Source of the DNA: Ridgeia piscesae
Lineage: Eukaryota > Annelida > Polychaeta > Sabellida > Siboglinidae
Assembly: GCA_025642075.2 (NCBI GenBank)
Contig: JAODUO010001059.1
Location: 47,501 to 111,500, forward strand
Reading direction: 5' to 3'
Length of the DNA: 64,000 nt
A model generated the notes under the pieces. The model saw nothing but the letters and a program-made list of their open reading frames with translations, searched no databases and was not told where the DNA came from. The position numbers were made by a program, and so were the translations under genes. Below, piece after piece: positions 47,633-55,380 of the stretch (positions are counted from its first letter, which is position 1; each line of letters starts with the position of its first letter).

Positions 47633-50355
47633 CACATGCTAGGTTACAAAATAAAATCATTTAGACATTTACATTCCTGTAAAGAATAAAATTAAGAAAA
47701 CTCGACGATCTACGGCGGCTATGCAGAGATCGGCGTTTACCATAGCATCGGTAATTTATAGCAGGCATCGCTAAATAAATGATTTCATAAATTCCGGTTT
47801 TACGCCAACCCTAAAGTAACTATAACCCCAACTACCCGGTAAGCCTAACTTTAATTAGTCCTAAATTTACCCAAAACCCTAACCTTAACCCGACACTGCT
47901 AACACAAGATCCCTCGACACAATACCAATATAATGGTAAGCTATGCATAGCCGCCACCGACGGCGATACCACCGCGTTGCTGGTGAGTTTGTTTTGTGAA
48001 GTAATGTTAATGATTTTGTAACCTAGTGTGTGTATAGACTATACATATGAGACTTGCGAGGAACAATTTGGCACCTGTAGTCTTTTTCATAGTTAAGTCA
48101 GAAAGTAAAAGATCGCCCGGACCGATTTTGTGGCGGAGGACATAAAGGAAAATATTTGAGTGATATTCATTGATATATATATGCTCTGCAAATTTCCAAA
48201 TCGAATAGCAGGAAAATGTTTATATTTAGAACATTAAAATAGACACGGCAGCTGAAATGACATAAAAAAGCTGCACTGTAGACAACAGCGACAGTGGTTC
48301 ACAAGAAATCCACAAGGGGTCGTTGTGACATGCTCAACACATTTTGTCTATTCGTTTTACACATGTATTAGATAGCGTCAATAGTAAGGGAGAATGCGAA
48401 ATTCAATGACATATTTTTTATTTTGGCACCACTAGGCTATTACAACAAAATCCGAAGCGTTATCTTAGCTATTTCACTAGGGAGGTGTCCAATCTTGCGT
48501 CTCCACCTCGCCAGTAGCAAAACCATGTGGTGTTATGGAGAACTTGTAAACAAGATGGTGACTAGTTTCGACTGATAACGCATGTCCATGGATTCTGCTG
48601 TCACAGATATTATATTTAATTGTTGTGTAGGCAGTGACAACTGATGGAAACTATCTAAAACAATGGTGAATAAATTGTTGAAACCAGTGGCCCATCAGGC
48701 CAGTAAAATGTGAAAGCTGGTGGCCAGAACTGGCCTGACACCCTCAAACCAGCACTATTGTCGACCCCTAAACTAGACTGATCTGTGCACAGCAGGAATG
48801 TTACAAGTTTACAACATCATAATTTGTTTTAATTATATAGCTGAGTCAAACTAGGCAATCGACTTCGCCAATCATTACTGCGCAGCCACAAGAACAGCGC
48901 AAATACCCACCTTAATTTGAAGAAGTCATTGCATAAGCAGGTTCCAAAAACTTATAATTTATGCTTAAAATAATTCTGTAATTGTAATATTTCATTTACC
49001 AACCACCAGCATATATTTACATATTCTGAATATGACACCAATTTAGATTGACTACCATAATGTTCAATGTGTGAAGAGTACCCACAACTTCTAGTTACTT
49101 AAAAACTTCTTTAAATATGATCCGAGAATTAAAATAAATTGTATGACTGCCAAATCTAAATAAAATTGACGCTGCAAAATACAGATTTGCTCACCAATGG
49201 CTGTTGTGGAGCTGACACTCAATGAATAATAGAGCTATATGTAGGTGCACTACGCATTTGATTAGGGAATGTTAATGCAGACACGAACGTTGACAGATAA
49301 CTAATCCTGACAAGTCACAAACATAATATGAATAAAATTGTAACGCGTGCTGTTATTAGATCATTAAATTTCTCCAAAACTGCCTACATTGCACGCGTCA
49401 CTATTCACTTTAATTGTTTACACGTCTAAGTGCTAGATAACCATGCAGAGTAATTTTACCTCAATATCAATACAGCAAATCAACTGAATGGATACCTACA
49501 ATATACACTAGAATTAAACTTGTTTGTTTGGGTGAAAAATGAATGGAAAATGGACATTGGTTTCCTAAACAACATCTTTTGTAATCCGATCATTCATCAA
49601 TTCACAACAAAGCTGTCCATCATTTCACAATAAAGTTGTCTCCGATGGAGTGATCACTAAGACTTCGTGATGCAATTTCACCTTGGCGCATTAAAAAAAT
49701 TATAATAGATGTAAACATCACTGACACTGTCTGTCAGACAGCGAATTGAGATTACAATCTAACGAATAAGCACATACATGCACACATACGGAGCCATCTG
49801 TGATTTTGTTAAAATCGGCTAAGGTCACTGACCAATGGTTCAACTGACATCTTCCACTTTGTGTCCCTGTAATTGTGGGAGAAGGGTAGCTAGCTACCCA
49901 ACAAAATAACACAGCACCCACTCGATGGCCCAGACCCAGGTTTCGCGGATCGTTTCGGTCCCCGCCCCTCCTCATGCTAACGATGTATAAACAGTTGTGT
50001 GAATAAATGACGACCAGTTACACGAATTTAATGCATTGCGTTTGACGGCTGACTCCATCATTCATACAAAGATATGAAGACGGCGAGTTGTGACGATTAA
50101 AAACCCAGTGAAAGACCGCCGAGTACGTAGGAATCATTCAGCCGTGCCGAAAAATGGCGTTTCGAAGTTAAATATATAGGGTAAAACAAGCCTTGTAACA
50201 GTCGCACTGACAGTCCACAGTGAGTGACAATTAACAAAACCAATAGTCACCTACGATGTGTCGGACTTACCTATTCTGGTGACGAGGGAGGCCGTAATTA
50301 TAACTGTAAACAGACACTTCGCCATAGAGTGCTTTCCCCAGCTAGCATCCGCCAT
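14364..50355 (-). CDS. BMPR1: BMP type I receptor kinase (ALK3/ALK6 class), complete, 11 coding exons
   Basis: Single-pass membrane Ser/Thr kinase that binds BMP ligands with a type II receptor and phosphorylates SMAD1/5/8. Exons in transcript order: 50355-50271, 37405-37239, 34759-34642, 30471-30360, 25323-25182, 18505-18313, 17654-17463, 16508-16403, 15808-15633, 15252-15122, 14489-14364. All phases join to give 515 residues plus TGA; human BMPR1A/B are about 500-530. Seen in the translation: signal peptide (~1-27), ten-Cys ectodomain (34-107), helix ~138-159, GS box SSGSGSG (198-204), P-loop GKGRYG (224-229), Lys244, Glu257, HRD Asp345, DLG Asp363, APE 392-394. The L45 loop DIKGTGSW (278-285) is the signature of BMP-class receptors that select SMAD1/5/8, not ALK4/5 or ALK2. 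Introns are GT-AG except intron 7 (GC-AG). A single gene of this class suggests an invertebrate, but other loci are not visible. Confidence 0.97.
14490..15121 (-). other. BMPR1 intron 10
   Basis: 632 bp, donor GAG|GTATGT at 15121 and acceptor TTGCAG at 14490. AT-rich, with nothing else recognised. Confidence 0.9.
15122..15252 (-). CDS. BMPR1: BMPR1 coding exon 10, kinase C-lobe
   Basis: Encodes [20 protein letters not shown], then [20 protein letters not shown] and SNDE (residues 431-474). IVEDY..PY.D.V..DPS.E.MR..VC...RP.IPNRW is the C-lobe signature of type I TGF-beta-superfamily receptors. Acceptor TTTGTAG at 15253. Confidence 0.96.
15633..15808 (-). CDS. BMPR1: BMPR1 coding exon 9, activation segment and APE
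   Basis: Encodes [40 protein letters not shown] and [18 protein letters not shown] (residues 373-430). The NTRxGTKRYM and DESL blocks resemble BMPR1, whereas IARRCSIGG is the wording more often seen in activin/TGF-beta type I receptors. The donor is GGAG|GTGAGT. Intron 9 (15253-15632) and intron 8 (15809-16402) flank it and contain nothing recognised. Confidence 0.97.
16403..16508 (-). CDS. BMPR1: BMPR1 coding exon 8, catalytic loop
   Basis: Encodes [20 protein letters not shown] and [15 protein letters not shown] (residues 337-371). It carries the catalytic HRD (Asp345), Lys347, Asn350 and the metal-binding DLG Asp363. DLG in place of DFG is normal for this receptor family. The final AG joins the T of the next exon to make Ser372. 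Confidence 0.97.
16509..17462 (-). other. BMPR1 intron 7, GC-AG type
   Basis: The donor reads AGAG|GCAAGTG at 17462-17456 and the acceptor TTGCAG|GAAAACC ends at 16509. Only this GC donor keeps the frame (GTR-G-KPAIAH). A (T)GT donor nearby, AA|GTGTAG, would break it. The flanking consensus AG|GCAAGT is what functional GC-AG introns show. Confidence 0.88.
17463..17654 (-). CDS. BMPR1: BMPR1 coding exon 7, hinge and L45 loop
   Basis: Encodes [60 protein letters not shown] and GTR (residues 274-336). DIKGTGSW is the BMPR1 L45 loop that contacts the SMAD L3 loop. The acceptor is TTGTGCAG. Confidence 0.97.
17655..18312 (-). other. BMPR1 intron 6
   Basis: 658 bp, donor CTAG|GTGGGT and acceptor TTGTGCAG. 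No element recognised. Confidence 0.9.
18313..18505 (-). CDS. BMPR1: BMPR1 coding exon 6, kinase N-lobe
   Basis: Encodes [60 protein letters not shown] and ENIL (residues 209-272). It holds the P-loop, the ATP-anchoring Lys244 (AVK) and the helix C Glu257 (WFRETE). VQRTIAKQI is the conserved end of the GS region. Confidence 0.97.
18545..18860 (+). mobile_element. tRNA-derived SINE, copy 1, in BMPR1 intron 5
   Basis: The head is tRNA-like, with an A-box-like CAGCAGCCAGAGCATT and a B-box-like GAGTTTGAATCC (about 18597). The body is shared with 63500-63815 (opposite strand): GCTCCAGTACACTCAG, then GCTATAGACAGTAGTG, TCTGATTGAACAGGTCTGCC, AGGGAGTAAA and a CACTTTGAGCAG tail. The copy ends about 40 bp upstream of the exon 6 acceptor in genome order, antisense to the receptor. 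Confidence 0.7.
18861..20640. other. BMPR1 intron 5, unique part
   Basis: Intron DNA between the SINE and the large minisatellite. No coding blocks or repeats were recognised. Confidence 0.5.
20641..23497. repeat. large minisatellite, 34-36-bp unit, about 80 copies
   Basis: The unit is TGTCAGTGTGC(C)TCTCACTCTA followed by C(C/T)TGACTGGGGC(C/T)C. The part before about 21500 uses GCTCTC...ACCTGACTGGGCTC-type units, and the rest is dominated by GCCTCTC...ACTTGACTGGGGCCC units, so two sub-blocks have homogenised separately. Near 23320 a unit is disrupted by a C-rich stretch. Open frames here are periodic artefacts, not genes. Located in BMPR1 intron 5. Confidence 0.97.
23498..25181. other. BMPR1 intron 5, remainder
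   Basis: Intron sequence between the minisatellite and the GS-box exon. Apart from the (CA)n tract below, nothing was recognised. Confidence 0.5.
24942..25034. repeat. (CA)n/(CGCA)n microsatellite
   Basis: (CA)n, then (GCAC)n with ATGC variants, then (CA)n again. It lies about 150 bp 3' of the GS-box exon in the transcript. Confidence 0.95.
25182..25323 (-). CDS. BMPR1: BMPR1 coding exon 5, juxtamembrane and GS box
   Basis: Encodes [40 protein letters not shown] and GSGLPLL (residues 162-208). SSGSGSG (198-204) is the cluster phosphorylated by the type II receptor, and the following LPLL is part of the FKBP12-binding switch in this family. Acceptor TGTGTAG, donor CTG|GTAAGT. Confidence 0.97.
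25324..26867. other. BMPR1 intron 4, 3' part
   Basis: Intron DNA between the GS-box exon and the 30-bp array. No element recognised. Confidence 0.5.
26868..28552. repeat. minisatellite, 30-bp unit, about 56 copies
   Basis: The unit is TATCATTACACCCTGTCACA followed by TCCTAGGCTG. The period is very regular, with mostly C/T changes (CCCTG/CCTTG), one 3-base contraction near 27150 and one insertion near 28041. Because 30 is a multiple of 3 and the unit lacks stops, a long frame repeating [10 protein letters not shown] is open on the plus strand. It lies inside BMPR1 intron 4 antisense and is not evidence of a protein. Confidence 0.97.
28553..29466. other. BMPR1 intron 4, middle part
   Basis: Unique-looking intron DNA between two minisatellites. 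No coding signal recognised. Confidence 0.5.
29467..30390. repeat. minisatellite, 42-bp unit, about 22 copies, duplicating an exon-intron junction
   Basis: On the minus strand each unit reads TCACCACAGTCTCATTCGTC, TACTTGAG, then GTAAGACTTGAATG. The first 28 bases match the end of BMPR1 exon 4 (30387-30360) and the last 14 match the start of intron 4. The first unit is therefore the real exon end. Units nearest the exon are nearly identical; those beyond about 29700 diverge (CTTTGTCTACCTGAG form). Most units keep GAG|GTAAG; four have GAG|ATAAG and lack the donor GT. A 342-codon open frame here is a consequence of the 42-bp period and is out of frame with the receptor. Confidence 0.95.
30360..30471 (-). 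CDS. BMPR1: BMPR1 coding exon 4, transmembrane helix
   Basis: Encodes [20 protein letters not shown], then [16 protein letters not shown] and the first two bases of Arg161 (residues 125-160). [20 protein letters not shown] is the single transmembrane helix. Acceptor GGTTGTAG at 30472. The donor is TTGAG|GTAAGA at 30359, but the same donor recurs about every 42 bp further into the intron. Confidence 0.94.
30472..34641. other. BMPR1 intron 3
   Basis: 4.2 kb with donor CCTG|GTAAGTG. No conserved coding block, RNA gene or recognisable transposon was found in it. Confidence 0.6.
34642..34759 (-). CDS. BMPR1: BMPR1 coding exon 3, membrane-proximal ectodomain
   Basis: Encodes [39 protein letters not shown] and the first base of Gly124 (residues 85-123). 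The CC...xxCN ending (Cys100, Cys101, Cys107) is the terminal box of three-finger-fold type I receptor ectodomains. Acceptor GTGTCTTCAG. Confidence 0.95.
34760..37238. other. BMPR1 intron 2
   Basis: 2.5 kb. It contains dispersed repeat R1 copy 1 (36720-36880); otherwise nothing recognised. Confidence 0.6.
36720..36880. repeat. dispersed repeat R1, copy 1
   Basis: Shares blocks with 48045-48210 in the same orientation: CAGAAAGTAAAACATCGCCC, GATTTTGCGGCAGAGGACAT, GAAGGAAAAATATTCGAG and GATATTC. The similarity runs about 140 bp. Family unknown. Confidence 0.75.
37239..37405 (-). CDS. BMPR1: BMPR1 coding exon 2, ligand-binding ectodomain
   Basis: Encodes [40 protein letters not shown] and [15 protein letters not shown] (residues 30-84). 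CYC, C, C, C and GC cysteines match the first seven of the ten in BMPR1 ectodomains when joined to exon 3. NTT at 45-47 is a potential N-glycosylation site. Acceptor TGCTTGCAG, donor TTGCAG|GTAAGG. Confidence 0.95.
38914..39108. repeat. (GT)n/(TA)n microsatellite
   Basis: (TG)n followed by long (TA)n with ACATA interruptions. Confidence 0.95.
39250..39289. repeat. (TA)n microsatellite
   Basis: Uninterrupted TA dinucleotides in BMPR1 intron 1. Confidence 0.95.
40501..40604. repeat. 7-bp tandem repeat (GTACAGT/GTACAGC)
   Basis: About 14 copies. The early units are GTACAGT and the later ones GTACAGC, ending with one GTACAGT unit. Confidence 0.95.
40714..40759. repeat. (TA)n microsatellite
   Basis: Uninterrupted TA dinucleotides about 110 bp after the 7-bp array. 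Confidence 0.95.
43228..43490. mobile_element. possible hAT-like MITE relic with internal GGAATC repeats
   Basis: It starts CAGACCTGGGGCAATTCC, nearly the same terminus as the element at 61019 (CAGACATGGGGCAG), and is filled with TTGGAATCAGAGTTGGAATT-like repeats in both orientations. I could not find the matching right terminus, so the right boundary is a guess. Confidence 0.4.
45356..45387. repeat. (TA)n microsatellite
   Basis: Uninterrupted TA dinucleotides in BMPR1 intron 1. Confidence 0.95.
46920..47008. repeat. dispersed repeat R2, copy 2
   Basis: Related to 11716-11812: TTTTTTGTGGGAGGCCCGGG, then TGCCCTTAGAAACATCCAAT and TTTCTTATGTATTACCTATT. It is the same orientation as copy 1. Confidence 0.65.
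47596..47633. repeat. (GT)n(TA)n microsatellite
   Basis: A short (TG)n run joined to (TA)n. Confidence 0.95.
48045..48210. repeat. dispersed repeat R1, copy 2
   Basis: Counterpart of 36720-36880: GTCAGAAAGTAAAAGATCGC, GATTTTGTGGCGGAGGACAT, AAAGGAAAATATTTGAGTGA and TATTCAT. Confidence 0.75.
50271..50355 (-). CDS. BMPR1: BMPR1 coding exon 1, start codon and signal peptide
   Basis: Encodes [20 protein letters not shown] and TASLVTRI plus the first base of Val29. The hydrophobic core [12 protein letters not shown] is a secretion signal. The first ATG (50355) has a strong context (AAAATGG); the second (codon 11, 50325) has a weaker one but begins right at the hydrophobic core, so either could start translation. 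The donor is AATAG|GTAAGT, and its one-base phase joins to TG of exon 2 to make Val. Confidence 0.85.
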
Positions 50356-51192
50356 TTTGATAAAGCACGGTGGGAATGACGTCACGCCATATATGGCTGT
50401 GCCATCAAATGAACGCACACCTCAGACGATTTTGTACACAAATTTGGGAAGGGCAAAAATATGGGCCAGCCAAAATAAGGTTCGATGGGGAAATCTACTT
50501 AGTTAGCTCCTCACTACTTCTTTTGTATACCATGGAAAAACGCACGGAAATCGTCACATGGTGTTGAAAATGTTACATCTTTCAGTAATCCTTTCGAAGA
50601 TATCTATAACACAAATTAATTTAGAGGGAATGTAAAGCACGTGGCGGCCTGTGTATGCTATGCTCATCTAAGATAATTAAAATAACAATTGGCAATGGTA
50701 ATATATATAAAATATAAATTGTTCAATTAGTTTATGAAAATCACCCTACTGAAGACACACAATGCATATTGCACGAGCGGGCCATTGTGGTGCAACGGTT
50801 GACGTCGCAATCTCACCAGGTAGTCGATAGTACTAAACTGGGACCGCACGTGCATGCATGCAGTAAAAAAATTGATTTTCAGTTAGTCTTTATTTGGATC
50901 TGTCAGTAATTCTGGCGTAGGATCGAGCAAACAAGACTTCTACGCACCACAGCCAATAATTGTGTTCATCAAGCTCTGCTCTTCGAATAATAATTACTCA
51001 ATCATCCAGGGCGCGTGTTCAAGTATAATATATGTCACTCTCAAGCTTCAATTCACCTCGGGAATTTATCACTCTGAGAACATACTCTGATTGAAGTTTT
51101 ATTATTGAAAATGGTTTGTTATATTATTAAATGTTTTAGGTGTGCATGTCAAAATAACAGTTGTTGATCAAGCTATTCTTTCGCTTTATTCA

Positions 51193-51194
<2 letters not shown>

Positions 51195-51269
<75 letters not shown>
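51195..51269. repeat. (TA)n microsatellite, about 37 units
   Basis: Uninterrupted TA dinucleotides. Confidence 0.95.
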
Positions 51270-51272
<3 letters not shown>

Positions 51273-52029
51273 AGAAAGACGAAGTAGACAAAGATAAAGA
51301 GGAAATTAAAACAAGATGAAATGAAGCATATATGGGGAGGAAGCTAACGCAAAATCAAACTCCGAGTCTGAGGTTAAGGCAAGGAACAGTCAGTCTAGAG
51401 GGGCTTTTGTGGCATTGAAGAACATTTTGAAGACCCATATATTAGATCAGCTACAGAACCATAATGCGTATGTTCAGGAGTAATGTCTTGATCGTGATAT
51501 ACTTTATGATGTAGAATCATGGAAAGTCACAAAGGCATACGTTATGCTGGAAGTTTTTGAAAATAATTATATGTTTCATGATGATTGAAAATTTGCGAAT
51601 ATACTGGCAGAACAATATTCCCAACAAGTATCTTCACGAAGATCTTACATGCAACCCATCTCTCTCGAGATTAAAAGTAGTCTTAACTTACTTTCGCTCG
51701 GCTGTGTAATATCATCGCCGAGAAGCTAGTCTGGCGAAACATGCGTGCTTTTGCTTATGTAACCTTGTGTCACTGCTCACGATCGAATATCTCAAAGTCA
51801 GGCGGGAAAAAGTTGTATAAAGTATAAACGAAAATGTATTATAATATTTAATTTTTATATAGTATATATGCTTTTGACATGATAACGAAGCTAAGTTCTA
51901 AAATGTCTATACACAAAACAAAAAGTACAAAATAAAAAACTAACAACGAATTTTTTTAATTTATGTTTATTTTGTGTGTGACATGTTGAATTTTGAATAG
52001 TTTGTTTTATAATATATTATCTCATAAAA

Positions 52030-52860
52030 TCTGTATCTCTTTTTTATTTCAATTTCAGCCTGAGTGCCAATCAGCGTTTCTAGCGGGTAAGGCCGACCTG
52101 GCGGTCGAGACCCCAGGCAGTAGTTACAAGCTCACAAGTGCTGCCAACGCACGGAGCCTGCGTGAAGATTGATAGTCTCGCTTAACCGACTGTCGGTCGG
52201 CTGCGGAACTACCATCTTGCCGTAGTTTAAATTTTGATAAACAACTGCAAATTTGTATTTCTATTTATTTTGTGTTAATATAAGTTAAATTTTGATTTTT
52301 TATAATACAACATTATTGAAAAAAAGGTATTATTTAATTTGTATGTTATTCGTGTTGGGCTAAACAATGCTGCCACCTCACGGATACTGACTAATCCTGC
52401 CGTAATTCTTATTTTATAAACAACTGTAAATTGGAATTTACTTATTTTTGTGTTAATATAACTTCAAAGTTGAATACTTTTCATAGGATATCATTATCTT
52501 GTAAAAAATATATCGTTATTATTATTTTTATTTCATGGTTGGCCTGAGAGCCAATCAGCGTCTCTACCCCACAGAGTTAGATAATTGATCTTTCCCCTAT
52601 AGTCCCTATAGACTACTGGTTCTACTGGTGTGTTCTGTTTATATTTATGCTCTATCCTAATCTGGGGTAAGGCCGTAACAAATGCAGAGCGTTTCTTTCC
52701 CCATGCAGAGTTGAGGGGCTTAAAAGTGCTGTCACCTCACGGAGCCTGGGTAACCGAGGCCTGGAGATTGATCGGACCAAAAGGTGCTGCCATCTCACGG
52801 CGTCGTAGTAACCGAGGCGAGGCTATTCCGAGAGTAGCTGTATGTACTAGAGCACTGCAG
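52030..52860. repeat. internally duplicated repeat region
   Basis: Several blocks occur two or three times in the same orientation. GCCTGAGTGCCAATCAGCGT (52058) recurs as GCCTGAGAGCCAATCAGCGT (52540). ATAAACAACTGCAAATT (52240) recurs as ATAAACAACTGTAAATT (52419), each followed by a TTTTGTGTTAATATAA block. GCTGCCACCTCACGGA (52369), GCTGTCACCTCACGGAGCCT (52728) and GCTGCCATCTCACGGC (52785) form a third set. This looks like a tandemly rearranged, unclassified transposon or satellite. Confidence 0.7.
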
Positions 52861-53476
52861 CACTAGCATGGGACAAGAAAGCGCGAGAAAGACCAAAGGA
52901 GACACGGAAACAATCAGTGGAGCGGGACTGCGGGAGATGAAAGCATTGTAAAAGTGATGCTTAGAGTGTTGTAACAATCATCTGACTCTGCGATATTGTC
53001 ATTGGGCCACATAATGGCACATACAGAACATATGGGGACCACTCTAATAAGAAGAACGTGAACGTACTGGCATGTCTGTATGTCTGGTGTCGTCCGGTTG
53101 TTACAGGAAGCACTGTGAAAATTACTTATACTTTAAACATTATTTATACTCTACAATATGCAATAGTTGTGCGAAATGGAAGTCTATGGAATTCTAACTA
53201 AAGCCATGTGCGAGTAAAGCTAAGATCTCATATGCGGATGCGGCATGCGGATACGGCTACAATTTGCGGATGCGTCATGCGTCTTGAGTGATTTCATACA
53301 TTGCGGAACGTAGTACATTTAACTCTACTATTGACAGCGCCACGAGATGGGAGCATTGTAGGATTCCCATATTTATTATTAGTTTATTTTTACAACAAGC
53401 ATTTCTAAGCGTCGTATCTCAGGGACCAGCCCGTTCATAGGCACGCAAAAACATAGTAAAATGTACATGGAATATA

Positions 53477-53482
<6 letters not shown>

Positions 53483-53551
<69 letters not shown>
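53483..53551. repeat. (TA)n microsatellite
   Basis: Uninterrupted TA dinucleotides directly before the 24-bp array, inside the TIR-bounded element. Confidence 0.95.
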
Positions 53552-53553
<2 letters not shown>

Positions 53554-53574
53554 CTAACGATACCGTATCACAAG

Positions 53575-55275
53575 ACCAGCAACCGTACCCGCACACAAAC
53601 CGCAACCGTACCCGCATCACAAGCCGCATCCGTACAACCGCAACCGTACCCGCATACACAAACCGCACCGTACCCGCAACACAAGCCGCATCCGTACCCG
53701 CAACACAAACCGCAACCGTACCCGCATCACAAACCGCAACCGTACCCGCAACACAAGCCGCATCCGTACCCGCATACAAAGCCGCAACCGTACCCGCAAC
53801 ACAAACCGCAACCGTACCCGCATCACAAACCGCAACCGTACCCACAACACAAGCCGCATCCGTACCCGCAACACAAGCCGCAACCGTACCCGCATCACAA
53901 ACCGCAACCGTACCCGCATCACAAGCCGCAACCGTACCCAATCACAACCGCATCCGTACCCGCAACACAAGCCGCATTTTCCGTACCGCAACAAACCGCA
54001 ATCCGTACCCGCAACACAAGCCGCATCCGTACCCGCAATCGATACAAGACCGCAACCGTACCCGCACACAAGCCGCAACCGTACCCGCATCACAAAGCCG
54101 CATCCGTACCCGCATCACAAGCCGCAACCGTACCCGCATCACAAGCCGCAACCGTACCCGCAACACAAGCCGCAACCGTACCCGCATCCGTACCCGCATA
54201 CACAAGCCGCAACCGTACCCGCATCACAAACCGCATCCGTACCCGCAACACAAGCCGCAACCGTACCCGCAACACAAGCCGCATCCGTACCCGCAACACA
54301 AGCCGCAACCGTACCCGCATCACAAACCGCATCCGTACCCGCATCACAAGCCGCAACCGTACCCGCAACCGTACCCGCATCACAAGCCGCAACCGTACCC
54401 GCAACACAACCGCAACCGTACCCGCATCACAAACCGCAACCGTACCCGCACACAAGCCGCAACCGTACCCGCAACACAAGCCGCAACCGTACCCGCAACC
54501 GTACCCGCAACCGTACCCGCATCACAAGCCCAACCGTACCCGCATCACAAGCCGCAACCGTACCCGCATCACAAGCGCAACCGTACCCGCACACAAGCCG
54601 CATCCGTACCCGCACACAAGCCGCATCCGTACCCGCAACACAAGCCGCACCGTACCCGCATCACAAACCGCAACCGTACCCGCAACACAAGCCGCATCCG
54701 TACCCGCAACACAAGCCGCATCCGTACCCGCAACACAAGCCGCAACCGTACCCGCATCACAAACCGCATCCGTACCCGCAACACAAGCCGCAACCGTACC
54801 CGCATCACAAACCGCATCCGTACCAGCAACACAAGCCGCATCCGTACCCGCAACACAAGCCGCAACCGTACCCGCATTACAAGCCGCAACCGTACCCACA
54901 TCACAAACCGCATCCGTACCCGCATCACAAACCGCATCCGTAACCGCAACACAACCGCAACCGTACCCGCAACACAAGCCGCATCCGTACCCGCATCACT
55001 AACCGCAACCATACCCGCAACGCAAGCCGCAACCGTACCACAAGCCGCAACCATACCCGCATCACAAGCCGCAATCGTACCCGCATCACAAGCCGCAACC
55101 GTACCCGCATCACAAGCCGCAACCGTACCCGCATCACAAACCGCAACCGTACCCGCATCACAAACCGCAACCGTACCCGCATCACAAGCCGCAACCGTAC
55201 CCGCAACACAAGCCGCAACCGTACCCGCATCACAAACCGCATCCGTACCCACACCACAAGCCGCAACACAAGTCG
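53575..55275. repeat. minisatellite, 24-bp unit, about 70 copies
   Basis: The unit is CCGCAACCGTACCCGCATCA followed by CAAG, with variants CCGCATCC and CGCAACACAAG and many one- or two-base slippages that change frame. Open frames on both strands (for example repeats of PYPQHK or AVCDAGTV) are artefacts of stop-free repeat units. Confidence 0.95.
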
Positions 55276-55380
55276 CATCCGCGTCTGCACATACGAAATC
55301 ACTCAATCACATAGTGTAGCCATTTGTTGCCGCATACCGCGTCCGAATGACGCATCCGTAAATATGGAATCCTAGCTTAA

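Larger units (their letters stand above)
37406..50270. other. BMPR1 intron 1 (12.9 kb)
   Basis: This is the long first intron between the signal-peptide exon and the ectodomain exon. It contains (TA)n tracts, a 7-bp repeat, a hAT-like repeat-rich element (43228-43490), R2 copy 2 and R1 copy 2. Degenerate TAACCC-like text occurs near 47810-47890. No exon with recognisable homology was found inside it. Confidence 0.7.
50356..53214. other. intergenic region upstream of BMPR1
   Basis: Contains the presumed BMPR1 promoter and 5' UTR just above 50355 (no TATA box stands out), a (TA)n tract at 51195-51269 and the duplicated modules at 52030-52860. A weakly tRNA-like stretch at 50785-50860 (TGGTGCAACGGTTGACG) lacks a good B box. 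No gene recognised. Confidence 0.5.
53218..55377. mobile_element. TIR-bounded DNA transposon filled by a minisatellite
   Basis: The left end (AGCTAAGATCTCATATGCGG) and the reverse complement of the right end (AGCTAGGATTCCATATTTAC) match. Similarity continues inward through GGATGCG/GGATACGG blocks and GAGTGATTTC(A/G)TA for about 100 bp. The copy is flanked by TAA on both sides (53215-53217 and 55378-55380). A 3-bp TWA target duplication is typical of PIF/Harbinger elements; that assignment is an inference. No transposase is present. Confidence 0.6.

Noticed and set aside
50785..50860. tRNA or SINE head (TGGTGCAACGGTTGACG)
   Set aside because: An A-box-like motif only; there is no B box and no cloverleaf could be drawn.
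53461..55306. 513-codon and other long frames over PYPQHK/AVCDAGT repeats
   Set aside because: 24-bp repeat units free of stops, with no unique flanking coding sequence.
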